A DNA stretch of 64,000 nt from Lingula anatina (GCF_001039355.2 NW_019775611.1:174451-238450), one strand, 5' to 3'. Numbered from the stretch's first letter, positions 10,708-23,152 are shown. Translations and numbers: made by a program. Notes: a model not told the origin generated them from the sequence alone.

Positions 10708-10995
10708 ACCGCTGTTCCGAGGGTTCGATATTCCGAATGATTTTTAGCCCGAGGGCACGCTGTTCCGAAAGAGTTAAACGCAGTAGGCCTAATATTAGGG
10801 CCTACTTGCATGTGAAGAGAGGCGCGTTTTGACTGTCATTTCGCCACGTGTGCGTTACTGTTAGTATATTGGGTAAATAGAGAAAATTTTTGATAGCAGT
10901 TTATGCAGCGCATGTTTAATTTCCGACGCCGCTATGGCTTCGGAATAGCGGACCTTCGGAGCAAAAGTTCCTCCGAACAAAAGACCGTCGGAATG
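10607..10995. repeat. TTCCGA/TCGGAA-rich repeat patch with internal poly-A
   Basis: TTCCGA or its complement recurs at short intervals (TGTTCCGAGGG, TTTTCCGAAGA, CTGTTCCGAGGG, TATTCCGAATG, CTGTTCCGAAAG, then GCTTCGGAATAG, CCTTCGGAGC, GTCGGAATGTAG). A 30-bp poly-A lies at about 10676-10705. It is a degenerate repeat with unusually many CpGs for its surroundings and no gene. Confidence 0.6.
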
Positions 10996-11376
10996 TAGGC
11001 CCTATTATATTAGGCCTACTCCGTTATTCATTTAGCTACTAAAATTATCATTTTTCAAATGGGCCTACTAGGTAGACGTTAAAAGTAAAATGTATGTCCG
11101 AACAGATTTAAAAAAAATAGTAAAAATAATGAAAAAAATCAAATATTTTCAAGTTAAATAAGCACTACTTAGCTTTAAACAGTGTTTAGCCTAATGAAAA
11201 TAAGAATGTTGTTTTTCACCAAACTGTTTCATACATTGGCGCTGCCACCTTTTGTGTTTACTGCACGTCAGTACTGGAATGTTCATACATTATGTATTAG
11301 TATTATGAAATGTTGATAAAGGAGAAACATTTGGATTATTTAAATATTTTACAAGTGGCCACAAAATTCAAGTAAT

Positions 11377-11399
11377 CCGCCATTGTTCACGCATGCGCA
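11377..11399 (+). promoter_or_regulatory. Candidate NRF1-like promoter site
   Basis: CACGCATGCGCA at 11388-11399 matches 11 of 12 positions of the NRF1 consensus YGCGCAYGCGCR, and CCGCCAT (a partial YY1-like core) precedes it at 11377. Both are typical of housekeeping and cilia-gene promoters. It lies about 60 bp upstream of a good splice donor. The motif is seen; promoter activity is inferred. Confidence 0.45.
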
Positions 11400-11460
11400 T
11401 TTACAACCAAAGTTAAAGAAGCTGGGTGAACTTCTGCAGAAGCTGTGCTGTATTTTGAAG
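11400..11460 (+). other. Putative non-coding first exon of the carboxypeptidase gene
   Basis: The sequence ends TTTTGAAG|GTAAGTATG at 11460/11461, an almost ideal splice donor, just downstream of the NRF1-like site. There is no start codon in a coding frame. It is the best candidate for the 5' UTR exon of the plus-strand gene whose first coding exon is at 26224. The link is inferred from position and strand only; the exon could belong to an unknown transcript. Confidence 0.35.
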
Positions 11461-11741
11461 GTAAGTATGTTGAAACTTGGCGTAATTTTAGCATAAATGA
11501 CATCTTTAAATACATTTCTAGTAAGAGGCGTAGGACAGAATCCTTGTTCTTACCGGGTTCTTGGTGTAACCGCTTTGTTTACGTAAATTCCATGCCAACC
11601 AAAATGGCAAAATGCCGGCGGAATCGGTGGCGGAATCTCGCTCTCACTGTGTCTCAGAAAACGATGTTCTTTTCAGTATCGTCAAGATGTCACAGGTGCA
11701 GCATATACCTTCATTTATTGACATGTGTGTGAAGCGCTCGG

Positions 11742-11810
11742 ACACACACACACGCAAACACACACACACAACACGCACGCACACATTTACACGAACACAC
11801 ACGCACAGCT
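11742..11810. repeat. Imperfect (CA)n microsatellite
   Basis: CA dinucleotides with CG interruptions (ACACGCAAACACACA). Its translations create Thr/His open frames that are not genes. Confidence 0.9.
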
Positions 11811-14287
11811 CTGTCTTTGACTTTGATAAACTGAAAATTGAAAATTGTTACTAGTACAGTATGTTTTGGTGTTGAAGTAAGTATAGTGTTTGATTTGCCC
11901 AAGTTTGAAATATATGTTTTTTGTCAAATTTTGTTAAAGACAAATGTTGAGGGTTGTCACATGTTTAATTGGACTCACATGTACCAGTATGTAGTTTGTT
12001 TATGCATGGTACATGTAACAACTAAATGTATATAATGGCTGTTAAAAGATTAGACAGTATTTACTTGGAATTAAAAAAGTGAAAAGGGTATATATGAAAT
12101 GTATTGCTGTTTAGATCCATACATGGCAAAATAAAAATTTTTTTTGGCAATTAATTTAAATGATTTCCCCTACTAGTGCTGTATAGTAACCATACATAAT
12201 GTCAAGTGTACTGTATATTATACACTGTATCTTAGTCATAGCTGCATTAATAGTTGAGCCCTGTGTTGAGAAAATCATGCTATGTAAAGCTGTTTTCAAG
12301 TTCTTAGTTTGAAAGCTACATGTTGGTATTACTCTCATATTAGAGATGCCAACTGGTGGATTTCACCTGTAACAGTAAAATATATGATGGCAATGTACAA
12401 CACATTTTATAAATTTAGAATCACAAAATAATTGTGCCTGTTTCCTCCATCTTGTGGTATGCATAATTCAAATTGTGAAATATAATCTACACGTAAATGC
12501 CCAATTACAGCTGACAGCCTAAATAAACTTTAGATCAAAGGCTTCTGGTGAAGGAAAACAAAATTGAACTTTGGAAACAACATGTAGTTTTGTAAACTGA
12601 TCTTGTTAGATTCATTCCTTTAGGTAGAAGTAAATTTCAGGTTTCTGTAGCATTTAAAATAGAAAACTCCAGTTGGAAAGCATGTTATTGGGTCCATCAC
12701 CTTTGTTCTTTTCTTTATCCTTCTTTACTAGTACTAGTCCTAGTATTTGTCTTTTTTCTTGTAATTTATCATTTATAAGTTTTTTTTGCATATATTGTTA
12801 CCAGTCACCAAATATTCCTTGATAGAAAAGGGGTGAAATATTTCAATTGATTAAAGTACTATGGGTTTATATGGGATCAAAGTACTAGCAGACTAAAAAG
12901 TGGTTTAAAATTTTAGACCTATTTTCAGGCTGAAGTTCTTCAATGATACAAGCCCCTGGGCTTACTGTAGTATAGTTTATATCAGCAGAAATCCTTTACA
13001 TCTTATTTTACTTAAAATAATGCAACAGATTTGACTTCTCTGTCTTGTTTATTATTGGTTTAGTTCAGAATTTCAAATCAGCTCTAAACTGTCCATATAT
13101 TTGCTGAAAAGAAACTTAATCCTACAGACAGAGCCCGTGCTGTATATATTCGCGCATATGCATGTCAATATATTGAAGGTATGCACTTGACATGTAAGGT
13201 ACACACGGCTGACACTCGACACTGGTCTCGCTCTGTAAGCTACACGCATCACCACACTCAAACAGTATCAATCCACAACATGGCTTTGTGGGCCATTTAG
13301 CCAGGTAGGCCTAACACAAACAATGAGGTTTTATTATCCCACTCAAAGAAACAGTTTTGATTTGTTCTATTGGCTCAGGCCTGGGTTTGTTTCAATAATG
13401 GTGTTTTCTCTGTCAGGTGGTCAGCTCTATGGGTGGATTAGAAAGGACAGAAGCTGGCGTTTGATTGGATTGTTTTCTTAACCGACACTGAAGTACAGGG
13501 GAGGGGGAAAACTTGTGAATTTGTAGGTTTAAATTTTGTTTGTGGTTTTAATCAAGTATCTTGAGAGTGTGAAGTAATTAAATGAAGTTGCATTGCTTCA
13601 CAGGTATTTGTAGGGGAATGGAAGTCTTGGGTTTGTATTTTGTAGACTTCTTTTTTGTTATCTTAATTTGGTGTGTTAACTGATGGTAGGAAAAACAAGG
13701 CAATTCATTAGAGGTGGGGAGGCAGATACAATAAGTACAAATAGTAGACCTGTAGGGATGTAAAGGTGTAATATATTTTTTTATAAGGCTGTTGTCACTT
13801 GTCAATATAGATATGAAAAAAGGGAAAAATACCAGGTTATTTAATTACAACTTTTTCATACTTATCATGTTTCATTTTCAGAAGTTCCTAAGTAGCAGTT
13901 GTGCAAGAACTTTCTACCCACACCAGAGTTTCACAGGGAAACTAGAAGCCATGTTGTGCTGGTCTCTAGGTTAAAAAAAGTGTGTACATGAACTTCATAC
14001 CCGCTCTGTGACTATATCCTAGCTGTTAACAAGGTGTTAAGGAGTCATATTATGAGTCTCCAGGCTACAGGTGTAATAAAAGAGATGAAGCTGTATCATT
14101 AGACAGGTGAGAGTTAATCTGAGATACGTTTAAGGCAAACTGCTTTGTGAAGCATCATGTACAATAATTGTTTTATGAGCAACAGGTAACTATAATATAA
14201 TACATGGGCTTTTGTTTTTCTAAATGTATTGTACCCATAAAATATGACCCAGATGCTGAGGTGTTGGATGCCTCAGTTGATGGCTGT

Positions 14288-14540
14288 GTTCAGAATAGAA
14301 GTTATTGTACTAGCAGGATTGATCCATCTTGGCGGGGATTCTTGCTAAGGCACAGTCAATGTAATAAGCTAAATTGTCTGGCATGCCCCCTCGCAAAGCA
14401 ACATAAACATCATGGACCACAAAGTTTTTCCAGACTTTACTCAAGTACTTTAAGTTAGGAGAGTTACATTGACTGTGTCTTAGCGAGAGTCCCTGCCAAG
14501 ATAATCAATCCTGCTAGTATGTTAACTTACTATTTCGAAC
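14288..14540. mobile_element. Palindromic MITE, family 2-like
   Basis: The left arm begins GTTCAGAATAGAAGTTATTG. The right arm, read in reverse complement, begins GTTCGAAATAGTAAGTTAAC. Both continue through TACTAGCAGGATTGAT and CTAAG.CACAGTCAATGTAA for about 75 bp. The open frame at 14204-14458 lies mostly within it and is an artefact. Confidence 0.8.
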
Positions 14541-14637
14541 ATTTTAGCCTTAGTTAGCCTTCTGATGTACCGATACGCTTGGAGAGATTTCCTGGATATT
14601 ATTGAGGAGAGTCACCTTAACAGAGCCCTACCCACCC

Positions 14638-14638
<1 letters not shown>

Positions 14639-14669
<31 letters not shown>

Positions 14670-14670
14670 G
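14639..14670. repeat. (CT)n microsatellite
   Basis: A CT tract with one T-rich interruption. Confidence 0.9.
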
Positions 14671-14926
14671 CTTGACCAATTTATCAATTTCTGCCCTAGC
14701 AGTATGATGCATCATCATCACCATCAACATGATCATCTCTGGTTTTTCAGGTCTTCTGTCCTTTTCCCACATATGGCCCTCCATTCTGGTATTGTCTTGT
14801 GGAACTTGTGAAAGTGAGTGAAACCTCCTATACTAGTATACATGTAGCCTTATAAAAATTATTACAAGGTGGGACCCCACAAAGTACCCTTAAGTATACC
14901 ATCTGATATAAGGGCCTAAGGGTTCA

Positions 14927-15146
14927 TTCAGAATGTGTTAAGCTGCATTAGTTACTGCACACTAACTCCAACGGACCTGTCACTGAATGCAGTCAGATTA
15001 ACATGCCTCTGTTTGTTTCCAAGGTACTTGCATTATATATATAATCACCAGCTCCTCTGTATTCTGCTCAATGCCAGGAAGAGGTGCAGTTGACTGTTAA
15101 TCTGATTGCATTCAGCTAGAGGGATCTATTCTGAATGGGTCACTTA
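14927..15146. mobile_element. Palindromic MITE, family 3
   Basis: The arms TAAGG.GTTCATTCAGAAT (left) and ATTCTGAATGGGTCACTTA (right) are inverted. Inner arms pair CTGAATGCAGTCAGATTAAC with GTTAATCTGATTGCATTCAG. It abuts the family 2 element that follows. Confidence 0.75.
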
Positions 15147-15340
15147 GACCCCATTCCCAGAGATTAGATCGATCCAACTAGATCGACCTAACTCCCTGGG
15201 GGTTCACACTAAATATCTGTCAGCCAAGCAGGCACAAAAGTTAATTACCCCCTTAGAGCTTGTAGTAGGCGGGACGGACAAGTAATCTAGTGAGACTCCC
15301 CACGGGGATAGATCAATCTAAAATCTATGGGAATGCGCCC
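15147..15340. mobile_element. Palindromic MITE, family 2, flanked by TTA
   Basis: Left end GACCCCATTCCCAGAGATTAG, right end AAATCTATGGGAATGCGCCC, with TTA on each side (15144-15146 and 15341-15343) as a 3-bp target duplication of PIF/Harbinger type. Inner words are AGATCGATCCAACTAGATCG, CACTAAATATCTGTCA and AGTGAGACTCCCC. Confidence 0.8.
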
Positions 15341-15343
15341 TTA

Positions 15344-15553
15344 GGCTGCATTCACAACACAAGTTGATCTGCTGACTCACGATCTGCTATTCAGATATGG
15401 CTGAACCACTTGAAAACTTTCTGTGTAATCCCTGAAGGATCTGGAATCTTTTCAGTGTCTATTAGGGGATTATGTGGCAAGCAGTCTAGTGGGACAGCCA
15501 TATTTGATCCCTTGATCTGTTACTTCAGGGATCAGCTGGTTCTGAATGGGCCC
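15344..15553. mobile_element. Palindromic MITE, family 1
   Basis: Left end GGCTGCATTCACAAC, right end GTTCTGAATGGGCCC. The inner halves contain CAGATATGGCTGAACCACTT and CCATATTTGATC. It starts directly at the TTAG where the family 2 element ends. Confidence 0.8.
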
Positions 15554-16558
15554 CTCTGAGTTTGAGGAAGTTTTACATTTGTTCGTCTAGCCAGAGGGTT
15601 TTTTGTCCTAGACCCAGGGCTATCATTTTTCTACATAGGATTATGCATAATTTATTCTCTTAGTCTGATAAAGGGGGTAATACTCATAAAATGTGATCAA
15701 AAGCACTTCAATATCAGAACAGCATGAAAGCTCCAGATAAAGAGAAGATTAAAGCTTTTTAAGTTGTCTTTCTTTCAACAGGGCAATTTGATGTCTTATT
15801 ACAGGGATTTCATTTGGAGCAGCAATACAGTATTACAGGAATTAAATCTTATCAAATTTTGTTGCTTTTTGAACAGGGCAATTCTGATATGTTATCTTAT
15901 CCTGCCTAAGCTTGAATGAGGCATATATTTTTACCTGATGATAAAATGGTCTTGTCAGTTTCACCTTCTGTGAATCAGGTTCAGTGAAAAACCAACTGGC
16001 ATTTCAAGTCATTATCAAAATTTAAATGTCAGTTTGTGTAGGTAGTGGGTTGACATTGAAAATCCTTGTTTTCAGTTAATTCTTGTTTGAATGATGATAA
16101 ATTGCAGTGTCTCAAAGTCTAAACTTCAGATTGAAGTGAAAAAAGTTGGCTGCTGGCAGCTGGCATGTTGTCGTTCAATTCAAGTGTAATTCAATACAAA
16201 GTTGACTCTTTAACTAGTCAGGGTCAAACGTGATTCTTTGACTTCTAGGGGCTCAGGTTCTTCTGTAGCTTTTCTGTTCTTAAAAAAGAAATAAGATTTT
16301 CTTTCGAATTTTTGTTCTATTTTTTTAAATTCGGGTTTGAACTTAACAAAACAGCAAAGCAGGTGTCTGTAATTAAATATTATGACTAAATTGTATAATA
16401 AAAATGTTCGTTGTTAATGCTATCATATGAAAGTTGATGATATGAAAGATCCATTTCCTCTGTCTGTCAGGTTTTTCTGAGAAACAGTTGCACAAGTTGG
16501 TATCTGTGACATCCGTCTCACCTCCCTCCCAAAGCTGTACACACCTCATTCTCACTAA

Positions 16559-16815
16559 GACCAGGTTCCCATACTTAGATCGATCCATCTGGATCAACCT
16601 ATCTCCCTAGGGGTTCACACTAAATTGCTATCAGCTCTAGAGGCTTAAATGTCTGTCACGCCTACCAGATCAGCTAGGGATAGAGCTAATTACCCCCTAA
16701 CAGTTTTACTAGGCGTGACAGATGTTTACCAGTAAGCCAGTTACAGTAGTTTGGTAGCAATTTAGTGAGACTCCCCAGGGAGATAGATCAATCTAATTAT
16801 CTGTGGGAATGGTCC
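16559..16815. mobile_element. Palindromic MITE, family 2, flanked by CTAA
   Basis: Left end GACCAGGTTCCCATACTTAG, right end TTATCTGTGGGAATGGTCC, with CTAA on both sides (16555-16558 and 16816-16819). It contains AGATCGATCCATCTGGATC, CACTAAATTGCTATCAG and its inverse TAGCAATTTAGTG, and a central inverted pair CTGTCACGCCTA / TAGGCGTGACAG. Confidence 0.85.
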
Positions 16816-16844
16816 CTAACTCAGACTAGGGACCTTCTACTGTT

Positions 16845-17790
16845 TACACAGGTTACTTTAAAGAATCAGACCCTCTTACACAACGTCAAGCCATTTTAAT
16901 TGATCAGACTCCCTTACACCACCCTGAGCTTCAGAGATAACTTGACACCTACCTCTTCACTATAGCCTATCTTCTTCGTGTCAAGTTACCTCTGACCACA
17001 TTCGATTGCTCCCGCCGCCCGCCAATCAAATTTAAATCCCGCACTCAATGACTCATTGAACGATCTAGCCAATGAACGCGAACGAGTCAAAGCGCACTTT
17101 GTTCAAATCCGGACCAATCAAAGATAAGGCTGAATATCAGGGACTTGCCGTAACCTGTGGGCAGCACGCAAAATACATCATCCCTCAGTAGATAATGATG
17201 CAGGGCCTCAAACTGCTCTGGTTTTAATTCCGATATACTCATATTTTGCAAAGAATCAAGAGATAACTTAACACATTATTTTTCGTAGTCACTCGTAGGA
17301 GACGCCATGCTTTCTTTGTGTACGGTTATGCACTCGGAACTACTCGGATGTCTCCGCACTCGACAATAACTTTGTTGTTAGTATGGAGCTTGCGGAATCA
17401 GCCGAGGATTACCGATTGACGGTCAACCAATCAGCGTTTTCACCAAACTTTGGTGAAAAATTTTGAAACTTGGATTCGATTGGCTTATATAAACTAGGTC
17501 AAACTATTTTCGTCAGAGGTAACTTGACACGATGAAGATAGGCTATTGTGAAGAGGTTAGTGTCAAGTTATCTCTGAAGCTCAGGGTGTCTTACACAGAC
17601 CCGCATAAAGAATCAGACCCCCGTGCGCAAGCCATTTGAATTTTTCAGTCTCTTTTACACAGGCCTCTTTCAGGAATCAGGCCGTCTTACTCAGGTCTCT
17701 TTAAAGAAGCTAACCCCCTTCCACAGGCCTCGTAAGTCTTTAAAGGATCAGGCTCTCTTAAACAAGTCTCTTTGAAGAATCAAGCTCTAT
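16845..17790. repeat. Degenerate tandem array (about 35-bp units) split by a hAT-like element
   Basis: Units resembling AGGTCTCTTTAAAGAATCAG + GCTCTCTTACAC recur before 16920 (two units) and after 17588 (about six units), with 60-85% similarity by eye. The array is continuous across the insertion if the element and one copy of its target duplication are removed. Confidence 0.7.
16920..17588. mobile_element. Non-autonomous hAT-like transposon, 669 bp
   Basis: The terminal inverted repeats are about 77 bp (16920-16996 and 17512-17588), starting CACCCTGAGCTTCAGAG and containing AACTTGACAC and ATAGCCTATCTTC. An 8-bp target duplication, CCTTACAC / TCTTACAC (7 of 8 identical), flanks it at 16912-16919 and 17589-17596. 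The interior has no transposase frame but carries several CCAAT / ATTGG words. An 8-bp duplication and CA termini fit the hAT superfamily. Confidence 0.85.
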
Positions 17791-19129
17791 TTAAAAAAAA
17801 TGTTCAATTTGCAAATATGCATATTCAAGTCCATGTGGGTTCAGCATTTAGCACTAGACCAACAAATGCTGTGTATTAATAGGCCGAGGTTTAAGTACTT
17901 TGTTGATACATCGGTAGAGTTTTAACACACATTGTGACAGCCACACTTAAGAGTGCAGCAACTGTTTAACCACCTTCATGCAGGTTTCGTCAAGTATTTA
18001 ACTTTTGAATATTCGGACCGACTCTAAAGAAGTTCATACTGAAGAATTAGTTCAACAGGGATAATTTTAGAAAACTGTTGAACAAAGAGGTAGGTCCTGA
18101 TTAATGCTAAAATAAAGGGTTGGGTACACTGGGTGATTGGGTTGGTTTTAACCAAAAAGGGTCTTTAAAAAGTGTCGTTCCCTCTAAGAGGTCTCCGTAA
18201 CATGGAGTGATACAGAGTTTAATTGAAAAAGACATGACCAGACCATTTGAGACACTTCAAACTGGGGAGATATAACTGTGCAGCTTGATGTGAAAAAAAA
18301 AAACTACTAGTACGTACTCAATGTAATAAACCAAATACTAGTACTAGTGTCAAAATATTTATGACATAATTTTAAGTGACAAATATTGTACAAGGAACTC
18401 ACTACAATTAGTGGCAGGCACAGGCTTTTGTTTGGGTTTGGGAAGGGAGGGGATGTGTGTGCACAACAATGAAATGAAAATCATTTGGGCAAAATACTTT
18501 TTATGAGAAAATAATTTCAGTTAAAAAGAATCATGTTGTTCCGAGTTAATTAATCAATTCTGTATCTCCCTTATTGTCCACAACTAGTATTTGACTAAAA
18601 AATTGTGAATGGAAAACCAATTAACCTCACGGTGATGAAGTAGCATACAGGTTACTGTATTTGCTGTGTTACCTGACAACTCAGGAACAACTTATTGATA
18701 AGGGGACCAGGGGCATTGTTTAGATATTAAACAACTTGTTAATGTTGTTGACAGGGCTGACATTTTAATTTCCTGGTGGATTTGGTTCAGTGGTGCTATA
18801 GTCATGAGGGGCAAACATAATCAGATTACACCAGGTCCGAGGAGTTGGTCTGTTGGAGGGTTGAGGGATTGAAATAGTGCTTGGTTTTCTCTCGTTTCAT
18901 GTGTAAGACTGTTTTTAGGAAGAGAAGGAAAAAGCGATGCTCTCAAAAGCTAAGAGAGGGGCACTATAGCTAGTACCCTACTAGTACTATATATTTCATT
19001 TGACTTATGAGAGTCATAAACTTGAAGTGATCATCAGGTGATGACATCTAAAAACAACTTTGTATTGACCTCTGAAACTTATCAGGGTGGTCTGTTCCAA
19101 AGCCAACAATTTCAAAGAATTGGTTCTTT

Positions 19130-19175
19130 TTTGAAAAAAAAAAGAAAAAAAGAAAGTAAAAAAAGAAAAAAAAAA
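19130..19175. repeat. A-rich (AAAAG)n tract
   Basis: Imperfect AAAAG/AAAAAG repeats; no gene. Confidence 0.85.
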
Positions 19176-21270
19176 GTGGGCCTTTTACCATAAAGCCCTT
19201 CATGTACCTAGATCAAAGTTTACCCATTGGACATTTTCTCAGCAAAAAAAAGGGGCATTGTTCAAGCCTCCAAAACCCAAACCGCCACCCCTCCCCATCC
19301 CCGACTACAACTACAAGCCTGGTGATCATCAGAAACTAAACTCTAAAAATGAGTTTTCATTGACCACTGAAACTCATTGTGGTCATAAAGGACTACCCAT
19401 GACTGATATAAGTAGCAAACACTGTAAAATGCATTAGAGAGCATTATCTGGTAACCAGCTTAACGCTTGCATGTTGAGCTCCAGATATTATATCATACGA
19501 CCAGTGTAATTCCTAAATCAACATGGAGATGACTGACCCAGTGATTGCTGTTAAAGACGTGGAACACACTTGACCATGATTAATTGCAATTAATTGATCT
19601 GGGAACTGCGGGTTCATTAAATTGTGTTTGAATGTGGATATTTGCAAAGCTACATATGCCTGGGGGACTTGGAGGGACAAAAGGGAAAGGGGGAGTAATG
19701 GAAAGGGTAGGTAATATGCAATTTGACTAGAACACACTGTTACCTAAATAATTAACTACTGTTTCAGAAAATGCACAGTGTCCAGTTGATGTTATAAAGG
19801 TTAGAGGTTATTTGAATGATGTTATTTTCAAAGTTACATGTACATATGACAATATATGAGATAAGAGAGAGAGAGAGTTCAAGGAGAGAGGAAAACTAAC
19901 GTACATTTAGTAAAGCAAATTATATTGAATAAGTCAAATGATTATTGAATCTGGTTCTAGAAAATACATGTACTAGTACTAGTAACAGCCAGTGAATAGC
20001 CCAATATCTGCGGATATCTATTGGAAAAAAATTCTCCTGAGCCTTGGTACCTGTAGAATATAAACTTTTACGTAGACTTATTTACTGTAGGCTTAAGGGG
20101 GGCTTAATTACATGGGAGGTATCGGATATACACTGGAATTGTTAACCAAAAAATGTAGAAGGATTGAATGTCTGTTACCTAAACCAATCACTCACACTAT
20201 CTATTGTCAGTTAAGTGGATCAGTCACCAATATCCTAGATGCATTTTTATCCTTATCCAGTGACGCATAAATAATTCTGACTAGAAATGTGGAGCAAACA
20301 CTGTGTTAACGAGGCTGTTTTCTTATACAGAACAACATAACAACGCGCTATTAGAACTTGATGTTGTTTGCCTGTGACTGCCAGGTAATATTTACGCTTG
20401 CATATATATAGTACTAGCATGTTATAGAACACAGGGTATTCTGTACTCACTAATAGTATTTTATTTCATTGATTATACCTTTAAATAGTTGTCAGTTGAT
20501 TTTTCCTTAAAGTGTTAGCTCCATAAAATTAAAAAATGATACATTGTTGAATTTTTTGTTTTCTGGATAAAACTAATTTTTTAAAGCAATTTTGCTGGGA
20601 AAAAATATGGCATTTGTCAGTGATTTAAACATCAAATATATAAACTCCAAAGTTTCACTGTTTTCCAGTGTCCTAAAAACTGCCTTTGGATCTCATTTAG
20701 GGACAGTTATAGAGATTTGTTTATATACTTGTCTATGTGGAAATGATAGGAAACACAAACCTTCATTATAAAGTGTGAAATCCAGTAAAATAATGTAAAT
20801 TTGATCAGGAATGCCATCTGAATCAGACTTTTCTCCTTTGATTTGTCCCTCAAATAAAAAAGGAAAGTGAGTAAAGAAAGATCACAAGTGTCAGGCACAG
20901 GGGTGTAATGACTAAGTTGACACTAGGTACGTCTCATTAGTCGCAGTGAAAAGTCGGCAAAGAAACAACACCTGGATGCCGGGCGGGAAGTTGTCAACAT
21001 TTTTCGTTTAAACCTGAAAACTTTTCAGACATGGTCGATTTGAGAGGATTGGTCAAGTACTTCTGAAACTTTGAGAATATGAGCATATATATTGAATGTT
21101 TCAATTTGGATATAATTTCCTCTGCTATTTGAAGGAACCTTCAAGGTGAGTAATTTGTACAGTGCTGTTGTGGTAAGGAAAACCAGTTCATGAAAAATTA
21201 TATTATTTGCATTTCTTTTTATGCATGCCCATACTGCTGAACAAAACTTTTCTCTCTCTTTATGTAACAC

Positions 21271-21295
21271 TATTCTCTCTCTCTCTCTCTCTCTC

Positions 21296-21331
<36 letters not shown>
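21271..21331. repeat. (CT)n(CA)n compound microsatellite
   Basis: A CT tract followed directly by ACAC repeats. A very similar compound tract lies 350 bp downstream (21654-21710). Confidence 0.95.
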
Positions 21332-21333
<2 letters not shown>

Positions 21334-21648
21334 ATGTCAGTGACCTGTTTTTCTTTAGCAAAGATAAACCAGACAGGTTAAGTTGACAGAAGACACAAGT
21401 TCAATATGCTATCTCACTTCAGGCCTTCACCACCCGTCCCCTGCATATTGGATGAGGTATAAATTGCTGAAATTTATTCTAAATGTTGTGATGTTGGCTG
21501 GTTGATCAGACTGTAAAACTCAGTGAGACAGTCAAACTTTTGATGAAATCTGTTTTAAAGATGATGCTTAGAGCTCTATTTGTTCTCTCTCTCTCTTCAT
21601 TCATCTGTCCTCTCCCTGTCTTTCTCTCTCTCTCTTTTCATTTATCCA

Positions 21649-21653
<5 letters not shown>

Positions 21654-21710
<57 letters not shown>
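21654..21710. repeat. (CT)n(CA)n compound microsatellite
   Basis: CT repeats passing into CA repeats. Second copy of the arrangement at 21271-21331. Confidence 0.95.
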
Positions 21711-23152
21711 TGTCATATTATGCCTGCCTCATGATGAAGTATGAAGTTGCCAATGATGTAGCAGTTCTAACATATGATCATTAAAGAAAGCAATGCAACA
21801 TCACAATGGAGAAAAGCAGAACAGTAAACACATTAATGTCTAAACTTACAAAACCCAGCATTGACAGACAGGGTGTGCCAGTGTTCTTTATTCTGTCTCG
21901 AGACATTCGTGATTTTTTTCCAGTTCTTGTATTTAATTAAGTGAATGAACAGAAAACATAACAAATCATACAGTCAATTGATAGTGAGTTAGCCCCTTGA
22001 GCTTATGAAGATATGTAATATAGATTTACCCACAGTCAGCCCAGTACAAATAACTACAGTCTTAAATACATAAGTAGCATAAAATATTAATTATCTTTTA
22101 TCAAACAATCACGCACTTATCGTAAGGGACTTAAAAAGGTTAAAAAACAAGTTCTGAGATTCCAGTTTGTTTTGTAATATGGCAGGAAACTTCAGTGTTG
22201 TGTTAGTTAATAAAAAACAATACGTGACATCAACTTCCAATCTAAATGGTAGCGCTGTGGGTCGGTTGCCTGGGGAGAAGAGGCATGAGAAGAACACCTG
22301 ACAGACACCGGGGAGGGGATTAAGTTGGTTAAGTTGGTTCCGTCACGGGGCGAGAGTCTCTACATCAAATATTGACCCGGTGATGAATTATGTTGTTTTG
22401 GTGAAGTCTTGAGAGATACTGGGATGATAGAGACATTTTGTTATCACTGGGAGGTCTTGATATGTGAGATGTACAGGTATGTACTAGTTGGCTAGAAAGA
22501 TTGTTTCCTCCACCTATGTAGGAGATAATGTTTTCATTGACGTTGGGTTGTCTCTTTGTCTGTTTGTTATATAATAAGTGGATAAGATATTTGAAAAAGC
22601 TCTTACTAGTAATTGACATTTGGTGAAATGATCAGGATGGACAGTTATTCAGGAAGGAAAGAGACCTGTGTGCAGTTATTTAAAGAAAGTATGCATTTAT
22701 TTTACTTATTTTTGATTTTATGTTTTTGTTGATGTGAAAAGCAGGCTGCCCTTTAGTACTGTTCTATATAGTAAAAGTACAAAAATGCTATGTAGAATAC
22801 TAGTAATTTTTTTTTATAATTCCAGAGTTATGTTTCCTCTGAAAAACCTACTAGTAGATAATTTTTCTCCATTGCAAAGATAAAGTCCTTGCTGTATTTG
22901 ACACTTGTCTGTTTTAAATTTGTCTCTCCCAGGATTGTACTCTTAGGGGTGCATATTGCACACTTCAGTCTGGGTGTCTCCTTGTTGATATCCTTTGTTG
23001 TTGTCTATAGTACAAATGTTTCAGTGAAGCATTATGGATATGGAGACTAGTAAGTGTTTAGGTGTACATTTGTGGATGAGCTTCTTTGGTTATTTTTACT
23101 TTTTGATGGTGGTCAGTCATATACTTGAGATATTTTTCAGTTCTCTTTTTCC

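Larger units (their letters stand above)
7561..11387. other. Intergenic region between two divergent genes
   Basis: Nearly 4 kb between the minus-strand galactosyltransferase start and the first candidate exon on the plus strand. Contents are dispersed repeats, a perfect hairpin, a palindromic MITE, poly-A and TA tracts and a TTCCGA-rich patch. Open frames here are AT-rich or translated microsatellites and I do not call any gene. The 5' UTR and promoter of the galactosyltransferase must be somewhere here but I could not place them. Confidence 0.6.

Noticed and set aside
11612-11902. Thr/His- and Cys/Val-rich frames on both strands
   Set aside because: Translations of the CA microsatellite.
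14204-14458. 84-codon frame starting MGFCFSKC
   Set aside because: Covers the left arm and centre of the palindromic MITE at 14288-14540; its Cys-rich look is accidental.
21271-21331. CRISPR-like or satellite array
   Set aside because: Simple CT/CA microsatellite without spacers; a CRISPR array would not be expected in this eukaryotic DNA.
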